Source of the DNA: SAR86 cluster bacterium
GTDB taxonomy: Bacteria; Pseudomonadota; Gammaproteobacteria; Magnimaribacterales; D2472
Length of the DNA: 33,681 nucleotides
Reading direction: 5' to 3'
NCBI GenBank assembly: GCA_018607365.1
Contig: JABBBT010000057.1
Coordinates: 93,122 to 126,802 of the forward strand
Shown: positions 27,986 to 33,681 of the stretch, in pieces
How positions within the stretch are numbered: position 1 is the first letter of the stretch
How the letters are laid out: each line of letters opens with the position of its first letter
Program-made: the position numbers and the translations under genes
The notes under the pieces: model-generated
What the model saw: only the letters and a program-made list of their open reading frames with translations
Told to the model about the DNA's origin: nothing
Databases searched by the model: none

Positions 27986-29210
27986 TATCAATATACCTTT
28001 TGAACATAGATTCAATAATATGTGGTTTTATTTCTTTAATATCTGGAAGAATGAGATTTGGATTTTCTTCAAGCTTTATTACAGCTATATTCATAATCAT
28101 CTGCTTCAAGTCTTCAGCTGTTTTAAATCTTTCTAATTCATCTTTAGATAAATTATTTAAGAATATTTCTAGCTGAAGCTTGGTTTTATCTTTAAGATTT
28201 TTTTCATTTAAATCTAAAATTGCCTTTTGTGACTCTATAACTATTAAATTTAATGCCTTTTCAGCTTCGATTTCTCTTTGGCCTAAATTGTCTTGAGTAA
28301 TTTTTTCAATATCATCAATAGAAAAAAGATAAACCTGTTCAATATTTTTAATTTCTTCTTCTATATTTCTTGGAACAGATAAGTCTATTAAAAGCATAGG
28401 CTTATTTCTTCTGACTCTAAGAGCATTCTCTACAGCACCCTTCCCTATTAGAGGGATATCGGTAGTTGCAGAAGCAATAACAATATCAGCATTCTCGAGA
28501 TGGCTATGAAGTTTGTCTAGTTTGGAAGAAGTAATCTTAAAATTATCTGTAATATCCATTGTTTTAATACTTCTATTTACAGCTTTAATTTTATTTATGC
28601 CTTTATTATGAAGATTTTCAATTACAGCTTGCGCAAGAGAGCCTGCACCAAGCACTAAAACATTCTGCTCTTCTGGTTTTTCAAAAATATTCTTTACTAA
28701 TTTGAGAGATAGGCCGCTTACAGACAAAGGATTAAGCCCAATTTGAGTGTTAGTTCTAGCACGTTTAACTATTTTTAAGACTTTTTGAGAGTATGCGAGG
28801 AGCTTACCTTTTAATATATTTGAGTCTATGGCAACCTGCATTGCGCTCTTAAATTGACCAAGAATCTCTTGCTCACCTAAGATTTGTGAATCTATCCCAG
28901 AAGCAACTTTTGCCATATGAACAATTGCATCTTGGTTGCTTAGAAAATAGAAACTACTATCAGGGATACCTTCTGTTTCTAATAAAAGCTTACTTTCATG
29001 TAAAATTTGTTTAGCAATACCGGTCTCACCAGTTAGGTACATTTCAGTTCTGTTGCAAGTGGATAATCCAAAAAAGGCATCTAATTTATACCCAAATTTT
29101 TTCTTAAGATTTTTGCTTAGGTACTCTTGGTTTAGTTCATTAATTATAAATTTCTCTCTCTCAGAAACTTCTGATGTTTTATGATTAATGCCAAATAACT
29201 GAAGTTCCAT
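27978..29210 (-). CDS. hemA: Glutamyl-tRNA reductase
   Basis: 410 residues. Reduces Glu-tRNA(Glu) to glutamate-1-semialdehyde, the first step of C5 haem synthesis. The catalytic Cys52 is in LSTCNRTEMYL; GEQEILGQ and SGIDSQ form the second active-site block; the NADPH site is LVLGAGSLAQAVIENL. A C-terminal helical dimerisation domain is complete. It heads the hemA-prfA-prmC unit, the classical order. The mRNA leader predicted from the -10 at 29263-29268 is about 46 nt and has no visible Shine-Dalgarno. Confidence 0.97.
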   Translation of the reverse strand: MELQLFGINHKTSEVSEREKFIINELNQEYLSKNLKKKFGYKLDAFFGLSTCNRTEMYLTGETGIAKQILHESKLLLETEGIPDSSFYFLSNQDAIVHMAKVASGIDSQILGEQEILGQFKSAMQVAIDSNILKGKLLAYSQKVLKIVKRARTNTQIGLNPLSVSGLSLKLVKNIFEKPEEQNVLVLGAGSLAQAVIENLHNKGINKIKAVNRSIKTMDITDNFKITSSKLDKLHSHLENADIVIASATTDIPLIGKGAVENALRVRRNKPMLLIDLSVPRNIEEEIKNIEQVYLFSIDDIEKITQDNLGQREIEAEKALNLIVIESQKAILDLNEKNLKDKTKLQLEIFLNNLSKDELERFKTAEDLKQMIMNIAVIKLEENPNLILPDIKEIKPHIIESMFKRYIDNA

Positions 29211-29262
29211 GATTAAAAAAAATTATTAATGTATTAGATGATTTAAATTTATTAGAAGTAAT

Positions 29263-29268
29263 ATTATA
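29263..29268 (-). promoter_or_regulatory. Putative -10 element for hemA-prfA-prmC
   Basis: The minus strand reads TATAAT within CCTGTATAAT. The -35 region is poor, so this is a weak call. The predicted start is near 29256. It lies in the 164-base hemA/ispE spacer, the longest gap in the window. Confidence 0.35.
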
Positions 29269-29315
29269 CAGGCTTGTGAGTATTTTTTATGATTGTGATC
29301 GAGATAAAGAATTTT

Positions 29316-29333
29316 AAGATTATCAATAATCTT
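29316..29333. repeat. 18-base inverted repeat in the hemA/ispE spacer
   Basis: The arms AAGATTAT and ATAATCTT are perfect 8-base complements separated by CA. The two-base centre makes a hairpin unlikely, so a dimeric-protein operator is the better reading. It covers the proposed ispE -35 box (29320-29325). No regulator can be named; chance is possible in such AT-rich DNA. Confidence 0.45.
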
Positions 29334-29348
29334 TTATACACTTATAAT
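29320..29348 (+). promoter_or_regulatory. Sigma-70 promoter for ispE, tRNA-Gln and probably prs
   Basis: The -35 TTATCA (four of six) at 29320-29325, a 17-base spacer and a perfect -10 TATAAT at 29343-29348. The predicted start is near 29355, giving a leader of about 20 nt. It is the only clear promoter upstream of tRNA-Gln, so the tRNA is probably made from the ispE transcript. Confidence 0.55.
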
Positions 29349-29374
29349 ATTAAAAACAAAGGCTTGAAATCTGA

Positions 29375-30196
29375 ATGGAAAACTTAATCATAAAATCTCC
29401 TGCAAAAATAAACCTTTTTTTAAAAGTTATTAAAAAATTGTCTAATGGATATCATGAACTAGAGACGGCTTTTCAATTAATTGACGTATTCGATACGATT
29501 GAATTTCAAAATACCTCAAATAAAATAAATGTATCTTGCTCAGATGTCAGTATTGATGAAGAAGAAAACATTGTTTTCAAGGCAGCTACTTTGTTAAAAA
29601 AAGTTACTGATAGAAATGTCGGTGCTAATATTAAAATTATAAAAAATATCCCAACAGGAGCAGGCTTGGGCGGGGGCAGCTCAAATGCTGCAAGTACGAT
29701 ATGTGCGCTAAATAAAATGTGGGGTTTGGGCCTAAGTAAGAATGAGATGATGCTCATTGGTCTTGATCTTGGGGCTGATGTTCCTTTGTTTATTAAAGGA
29801 GAGAATGCATTCGGAGGGGGCGTTGGGGAGCAACTTCTGCCAAAAAAATCTATTGATAATAAATTAATTATTATTAGTCCTAATATTTTTAACTCAACTA
29901 GAGAGATGTTTGCACTCTTTGACTCACAAGAAGAACCCGATAACTTATTAAGCCAACAAAATTCATTTTGGAAAGTTTTTATAGAAAAAAGTAAGGGGAT
30001 TAAAGAGTTTTATGAAAAAAATTGTGAAAACTTTGAAATTTGTCTTTCTGGAACAGGTTCTTCAATGTTCATAAAATATGATAATGATTTAGAAAGAGAA
30101 AAAATTCTTAAAATAATTCCCGCTAATTGGAGATTCTTTTTAGCTAAACCATTACAATATTCGCCTCTAAAGAGTTTGGATAGCAATGGGGTGTAG
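29375..30196 (+). CDS. ispE: IspE, 4-diphosphocytidyl-2-C-methyl-D-erythritol kinase
   Basis: 273 residues. ATP-dependent phosphorylation of CDP-ME in the MEP isoprenoid pathway. GHMP-kinase marks are SPAKINLFLKV (with the catalytic Lys), the ATP loop PTGAGLGGGSSNAAST and GADVPLF with the catalytic Asp. The family normally ends near the SPL of the C-terminal strand; here a few extra residues (KSLDSNGV) follow, and the last codons and the TAG stop lie inside tRNA-Gln. lolB, which usually precedes ispE, is missing. The upstream AAGG is about 12 bases from the ATG, rather far. Confidence 0.96.
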   Translation: MENLIIKSPAKINLFLKVIKKLSNGYHELETAFQLIDVFDTIEFQNTSNKINVSCSDVSIDEEENIVFKAATLLKKVTDRNVGANIKIIKNIPTGAGLGGGSSNAASTICALNKMWGLGLSKNEMMLIGLDLGADVPLFIKGENAFGGGVGEQLLPKKSIDNKLIIISPNIFNSTREMFALFDSQEEPDNLLSQQNSFWKVFIEKSKGIKEFYEKNCENFEICLSGTGSSMFIKYDNDLEREKILKIIPANWRFFLAKPLQYSPLKSLDSNGV

Positions 30197-30261
30197 CCAA
30201 GCGGTAAGGCAACTGGTTTTGATCCAGTCATGCGGAGGTTCGAATCCTCCCACCCCAGCCA
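30187..30261 (+). tRNA. tRNA-Gln (anticodon TTG)
   Basis: 75 bases with CCA encoded. The acceptor stem pairs TGGGGTG (30187-30193) with CACCCCA (30251-30257), and the discriminator is G. The anticodon stem ACTGG/CCAGT encloses loop TTTTGAT with anticodon TTG at 30219-30221. The T-arm GGAGG-TTCGAAT-CCTCC is perfect. The unpaired-start style resembles E. coli tRNA-Gln. Its first ten bases are also the end of ispE. A tRNA-Gln gene between ispE and prs is a known gammaproteobacterial arrangement. Confidence 0.98.
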
Positions 30262-30280
30262 TTTATTGGGTAATTAAAAA

Positions 30281-31234
30281 ATGAGTAAACAAGTTATAGA
30301 TATCTTCACAGGAACTGCCAATCCTGATCTAGCTAGTGAAGTTTCTGGTATTTTAGGAAAAAAAATCTCAGAAGCAGATGTTGGCTATTTCTCTGACGGT
30401 GAAATTAAAGTTCAAATCAAGGGCAACGTTAGAGGCCATGATACTTTTATATTGCAATCAACATGTGCGCCTTCAAATAAGAATTTAATGGAATTGATGC
30501 TTCTTGCTGATGCTTTAAAAAGATCTTCAGCAGCAAGAATCACAGCAATAGTCCCATATTATGGATATGCTAGACAGGATAGAAGGGTTAGATCTGCTAG
30601 AGTACCTATAAGTGCTAAGGTTGTTGCAGATATGTTCTATTCAGTTGGCATTGATAGAGTCCTGACTGTAGACCTTCATTCAGAAACTATTCAGGGTTTC
30701 TTTGATATGCCAGCAGATAATGTTTATGCAACTAAATTAATGGTTGATGATATTAAAAAAACTAATCCGGATAATAATATTGTAGTTGTATCTCCAGATG
30801 TGGGTGGAGTGGTCAGATCTAGAGCATTAGCGAAACAGCTAAATGATGCAGATCTCGCTATTATTGATAAAAGAAGAGATGCTGCAAATCAATCTGAGGT
30901 TATGAATATAATTGGTGATATCGAGGGAAAAGTATGCATTGTTCCAGATGACATCATAGATACTGCAGGCACCTTATGTAATGCTGCTAAGGCACTTAAA
31001 GATCAAGGCGCAGCAGCTGTAAAGGCATATATTACTCATCCTGTATTATCGGGACCAGCTATTGATAGGCTAAATAATTCAGAAATTGATGAGTTAGTTG
31101 TAACTAATTCAATTCCTTTGTCACATGAAGGCAAAAAATGCAGTAAAATACGCGTCATTTCATTGGCAGCAACAATTGCGGAATGTATCAAGAGATTAAG
31201 CAACGAAGAATCTCTTAGTGAAATGTTTATATAA
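30281..31234 (+). CDS. prs: Ribose-phosphate pyrophosphokinase (PRPP synthetase)
   Basis: 317 residues. Makes PRPP from ribose-5-phosphate and ATP for nucleotide, His and Trp synthesis. Motifs are [20 protein letters not shown] (ATP contact), [15 protein letters not shown] and the PRPP loop [10 protein letters not shown]. Normal length. The ATG is just 19 bases after the tRNA-Gln CCA end, so tRNA 3' processing would leave prs mRNA with a very short leader; only a weak GGG is visible as a ribosome site. Confidence 0.98.
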   Translation: MSKQVIDIFTGTANPDLASEVSGILGKKISEADVGYFSDGEIKVQIKGNVRGHDTFILQSTCAPSNKNLMELMLLADALKRSSAARITAIVPYYGYARQDRRVRSARVPISAKVVADMFYSVGIDRVLTVDLHSETIQGFFDMPADNVYATKLMVDDIKKTNPDNNIVVVSPDVGGVVRSRALAKQLNDADLAIIDKRRDAANQSEVMNIIGDIEGKVCIVPDDIIDTAGTLCNAAKALKDQGAAAVKAYITHPVLSGPAIDRLNNSEIDELVVTNSIPLSHEGKKCSKIRVISLAATIAECIKRLSNEESLSEMFI

Positions 31235-31246
31235 CAAGAGGATATT

Positions 31247-31936
31247 ATGAGTGAACAAATAATTTTAAATGCAGATTCAAGAGAAAGAACTGGATCTAAC
31301 AAAGCAAGAGTAATCAGAAAAGTTGATGGAATGATACCTGCTATTATTTATGGCGATGAGAAGGACTCACTTAATATAAAACTAAGGCTTAATGAACTTA
31401 CTAAAGCTTCACAAAATGAGCTTTTCTATACACAGGTTCTAATCATTAAAAATGGTGATCTTGAAGAAAAAGTTGTTTTAAAAGAACTACAAAAAGATCC
31501 GGCTAAGGGTAAATTCTTACATGCAGATTTCTTAAGAGTTTCAAGAAAAACTAAACTTAAAGTAATAATTCCTATTAACTTCTTAAATGAAGAAGAATGC
31601 GCGGGTGTTAAAAACGAAGGTGGTGTTCTAAATAAAACTATTAGAGAAGTAGAAGTTTTATGTTTAGCTGGAAATATTCCAGAATCTATTGACATAGATG
31701 TCACAGCTCTTGATCTAGGTCAGTCAGTTAGACTTACAGAGATTAACCTTCCTGATGGCGCTGAAATCCCTGGTCTTACAGAAGAGACTGATCAAATGGT
31801 TATTTCTGTTAATGCTCCAAGGGCAGTTGAAGAGGAGCCTGAGGTTATTGAAGGCGACGAAGTTTCAGAAGAAACTGATAGCGCTGAAGCATCTGAAGAG
31901 AACAATGCTGATAATGAAGGATCTGAAGAGAGCTAG
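31247..31936 (+). CDS. rplY: 50S ribosomal protein L25, general stress (Ctc) type
   Basis: 229 residues, the long two-domain form: the N-terminal L25 5S-rRNA-binding domain (about 1-95, with ERTGSNKARVIRK and GKFLHADFLRV) and the TL5/Ctc C-terminal domain (about 96-185). A strongly acidic low-complexity tail of Glu/Asp/Ser/Ala fills roughly 190-229. A clear AAGAGGAT Shine-Dalgarno precedes the ATG. It lies in the prs-rplY-pth-ychF order common in gammaproteobacteria. Confidence 0.96.
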   Translation: MSEQIILNADSRERTGSNKARVIRKVDGMIPAIIYGDEKDSLNIKLRLNELTKASQNELFYTQVLIIKNGDLEEKVVLKELQKDPAKGKFLHADFLRVSRKTKLKVIIPINFLNEEECAGVKNEGGVLNKTIREVEVLCLAGNIPESIDIDVTALDLGQSVRLTEINLPDGAEIPGLTEETDQMVISVNAPRAVEEEPEVIEGDEVSEETDSAEASEENNADNEGSEES

Positions 31937-31939
31937 AAA

Positions 31940-32506
31940 TTGCCTAAGCTTTGTTTAATTGGTCTGGGCAACCCTGGATCAAAATATAACCATACTCGAC
32001 ATAATATTGGCAAAGATTGGTTAATAGCTGCTAGTAAGCCATACTGTGATGAATTTTCTTATAAAGAAAAGTTTCAAGCTGAAATTGCTACATCTCACTC
32101 CGATGAAATCTTATGGGTTATCCCTGATAACTATGTTAATAATAGTGGTAAAACTGTTATGAAATTAATGAAAAATATGAACCTTAAAGAAGATAGAATT
32201 ATTATCTTTCATGATGATTTAGACTTAAATCCAGGAGAAGTAAGACTCAAAGAAGATGGTGGTCATGGCGGCCATAATGGCCTGAGGGATATTTTTGAAA
32301 AAGTAGGTACACGAAAATTTCTTAGAATGAGAATTGGTGTTGGTCATCCTGGAAGTAAAGAGATGGTTTCAAGTTGGGTATTAAATAAATTTCATCCAAC
32401 AGATAAGAAATATGTAGATTTGGCATATGACAAGTTTATGTCTGTTTTAGATATGATTTTTAATAACGATTTTTCTGAAGCTCAGAAATCTCTTCATACA
32501 AAATAA
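31940..32506 (+). CDS. pth: Peptidyl-tRNA hydrolase
   Basis: 188 residues from a TTG at 31940, 3 bases after the rplY stop. The next sequence ([15 protein letters not shown]) is the expected N-terminus, and no ATG is close. Releases peptides from dropped-off peptidyl-tRNA. Catalytic residues are Asn11 (GLGNPG), His21 (TRHNIG) and the Asp of [20 protein letters not shown] is the second conserved block. Translation is probably coupled to rplY; ychF follows by 2 bases. Confidence 0.97.
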   Translation: MPKLCLIGLGNPGSKYNHTRHNIGKDWLIAASKPYCDEFSYKEKFQAEIATSHSDEILWVIPDNYVNNSGKTVMKLMKNMNLKEDRIIIFHDDLDLNPGEVRLKEDGGHGGHNGLRDIFEKVGTRKFLRMRIGVGHPGSKEMVSSWVLNKFHPTDKKYVDLAYDKFMSVLDMIFNNDFSEAQKSLHTK

Positions 32507-32508
32507 TT

Positions 32509-33597
32509 ATGGGTTTTAAATGTGGCATAGTAGGACTCCCTAATGTTGGTAAATCAACACTTTTTAACGCATTAACAAAATCTTCAATACCAGCAGAGAA
32601 TTTTCCTTTTTGTACTATAGAGCCAAATGTTGGCAAGGTCCCCCTTCCCGACCCAAGACTTATAGATCTCAATAAAATTGTGGATACAAAAAAAATTATT
32701 CCAGCAAGTCTTGATCTTGTAGATATAGCAGGTTTGGTTCAGGGAGCCTCTCAAGGGGAAGGACTTGGTAATGCATTCCTATCTAATATTAGAGAAATGA
32801 ATGCCTTAGCGCACGTTGTAAGGTGTTTTGATGATGATAACGTAACACATGTTGATGGTTCTATAGATCCTGTTAGAGACGCTGAAATAATAAATCTTGA
32901 ACTTATCCTTGCTGATCTCGAGACTGTATCAAAACGTTTGGTAAAGTGTGAGAAGTTAATAAAAACCAATGATAAAGATAATAAGATTGAATACGATCTA
33001 CTTAACAAAATTAAAGACAACCTTGATTCAGGCAAATTAATAAATCTTGAAGATTTTAATGATGAGGAGCAAAAGATTATTAAAAGCTTCCAATTATTAA
33101 GTTCAAAGCCCACTTTTTATATAGCCAATATATCGGATGATTCAAAATCTGAAAAAAAACTAAATGAATTGCTAGAATTTGCAAAAAAATCTGGCTGCAT
33201 AGTTATTCCTACATGTATAAAAATAGAACAGGAAATAGCGCTACTTGAAGATGAGGAGAGACAAGAGTATTTAGAGCTGATGGAAATGGATGAGCCTGTT
33301 CTAAATAAAATAATTTTTAAAGGTTATGCAATATTGGGTCTTCAAACCTACTTTACAGCTGGACCTCAAGAAATAAGAGCTTGGACAATAAAAAGCAATG
33401 CAACTGCACCGAATGCTGCAGGAGTAATACATACAGATTTTGAAAGAGGTTTTATAAAAGCAGAGGTTATAGGCTTTGATGATTATATTTCATGTAATGG
33501 AGAATCTGGTGCCAAGGAAAATGGAAAACTCAGGCTAGAAGGAAAAGAATATATTGTAAAAGATGGAGATGTTGTCCACTTTAAATTTAATGTCTAA
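32509..33597 (+). CDS. ychF: YchF/Ola1-family ribosome-binding ATPase
   Basis: 362 residues. YchF is an OBG-type P-loop protein that prefers ATP, binds ribosomes and acts in stress responses. The P-loop is GLPNVGKST, switch II is [17 protein letters not shown], a coiled-coil insert lies at about 130-190, and the C-terminal TGS domain ends FKFNV as usual. The base-specificity motif, often N-x-N/D-E (NVNE in E. coli), reads NISD here. Last complete gene; a tRNA gene follows under its own promoter. Confidence 0.97.
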   Translation: MGFKCGIVGLPNVGKSTLFNALTKSSIPAENFPFCTIEPNVGKVPLPDPRLIDLNKIVDTKKIIPASLDLVDIAGLVQGASQGEGLGNAFLSNIREMNALAHVVRCFDDDNVTHVDGSIDPVRDAEIINLELILADLETVSKRLVKCEKLIKTNDKDNKIEYDLLNKIKDNLDSGKLINLEDFNDEEQKIIKSFQLLSSKPTFYIANISDDSKSEKKLNELLEFAKKSGCIVIPTCIKIEQEIALLEDEERQEYLELMEMDEPVLNKIIFKGYAILGLQTYFTAGPQEIRAWTIKSNATAPNAAGVIHTDFERGFIKAEVIGFDDYISCNGESGAKENGKLRLEGKEYIVKDGDVVHFKFNV

Positions 33598-33616
33598 AAG
33601 TTAATTAAAAAAGATA

Positions 33617-33644
33617 TTGACTCTTGGATTCTAGGACTTATCAT
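33617..33644 (+). promoter_or_regulatory. Sigma-70 promoter for the downstream tRNA
   Basis: The -35 TTGACT (five of six) at 33617-33622, a 16-base spacer and -10 TATCAT (five of six) at 33639-33644. The predicted start is near 33651, just before the tRNA at 33654. Confidence 0.6.
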
Positions 33645-33653
33645 TCTACGATT

Positions 33654-33681
33654 GGCTATGTAGCTCAGATGGTTAGAGCAC
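33654..33681 (+). tRNA. tRNA, probably tRNA-Met (elongator), 5' part only
   Basis: The 28 visible bases give the acceptor strand GGCTATG, T8-A9, the D-stem GCTC and a D-loop AGATGGTTA closed by GAGC. The pattern closely follows E. coli elongator tRNA-Met (GGCTACGTAGCTCAG...). The anticodon is beyond the window edge, so identity is inferred from the 5' half and from the ychF/tRNA-Met neighbourhood known in Pseudomonas. Confidence 0.8.

Noticed and set aside
31755..31958. Lysine/leucine-rich open frame inside rplY
   Set aside because: It is a shifted reading of the acidic L25 tail, with no ribosome site and no family resemblance.

Overview
The window looks like a compact, AT-rich chromosome segment from a free-living gammaproteobacterium. 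Gene content (bc1 complex, SspA, LptAB, KdsD, MlaC, RpoN, MreBCD, GatCAB) and gene order both point there. The strong A/T bias, the tiny or negative intergenic distances and the missing accessory genes suggest a streamlined, probably marine, lineage. A SAR86-like organism is a reasonable guess, but this is inference from style and not from a phylogenetic marker.

Layout from left to right. 1-4500 holds the 5' end of rsmI (cut by the window edge), a short LpoA/LppC-like lipoprotein gene, sspA and the petABC operon for cytochrome bc1. 4581-6528 holds rpsI, rplM and zapE, all on the minus strand. 6535-9628 holds degS (plus) facing murA-ibaG-mlaC (minus). 9684-14438 is a plus-strand run of kdsD, lptA, lptB, rpoN and mgtE. 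14430-19150 is a minus-strand run, read as mreB-mreC-mreD-yhdP-like. 19228-22387 is gatC-gatA-gatB. 22389-26042 is a MaoC-like hydratase and an AlkK-like acyl-CoA synthetase (minus), then selO (plus). 26069-29210 is hemA-prfA-prmC (minus). 29375-33597 is ispE, tRNA-Gln(TTG), prs, rplY, pth and ychF (plus). The last 28 bases are the 5' end of a tRNA gene, probably tRNA-Met.

From memory, the left block (rsmI/lpoA to gatB) and the right block (prmC to ychF and tRNA-Met) each follow the order seen in Pseudomonas aeruginosa and relatives, with many intervening genes removed. Genes usually found in these positions but absent here include sspB, mlaFED and mlaB, kdsC, lptC, hpf/ptsN/rapZ, maf/rng and lolB. 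Together the genes serve envelope building (MurA, Lpt, Mla, Mre, LpoA, YhdP-like), respiration (PetABC), translation (L13, S9, L25, GatCAB, RF1 and its methylase, Pth, tRNAs), and precursor supply (HemA, IspE, Prs).

I found no mobile element, CRISPR array, toxin-antitoxin pair or defence island, and no convincing undescribed multi-gene system. The most interesting signals are architectural. The ispE stop codon lies inside the mature tRNA-Gln sequence. Three of five convergent gene pairs overlap at their 3' ends and none has a visible terminator. At least one promoter (mlaC) would start transcription exactly at the ATG. Lipopolysaccharide and phospholipid transport operons have lost members in place.
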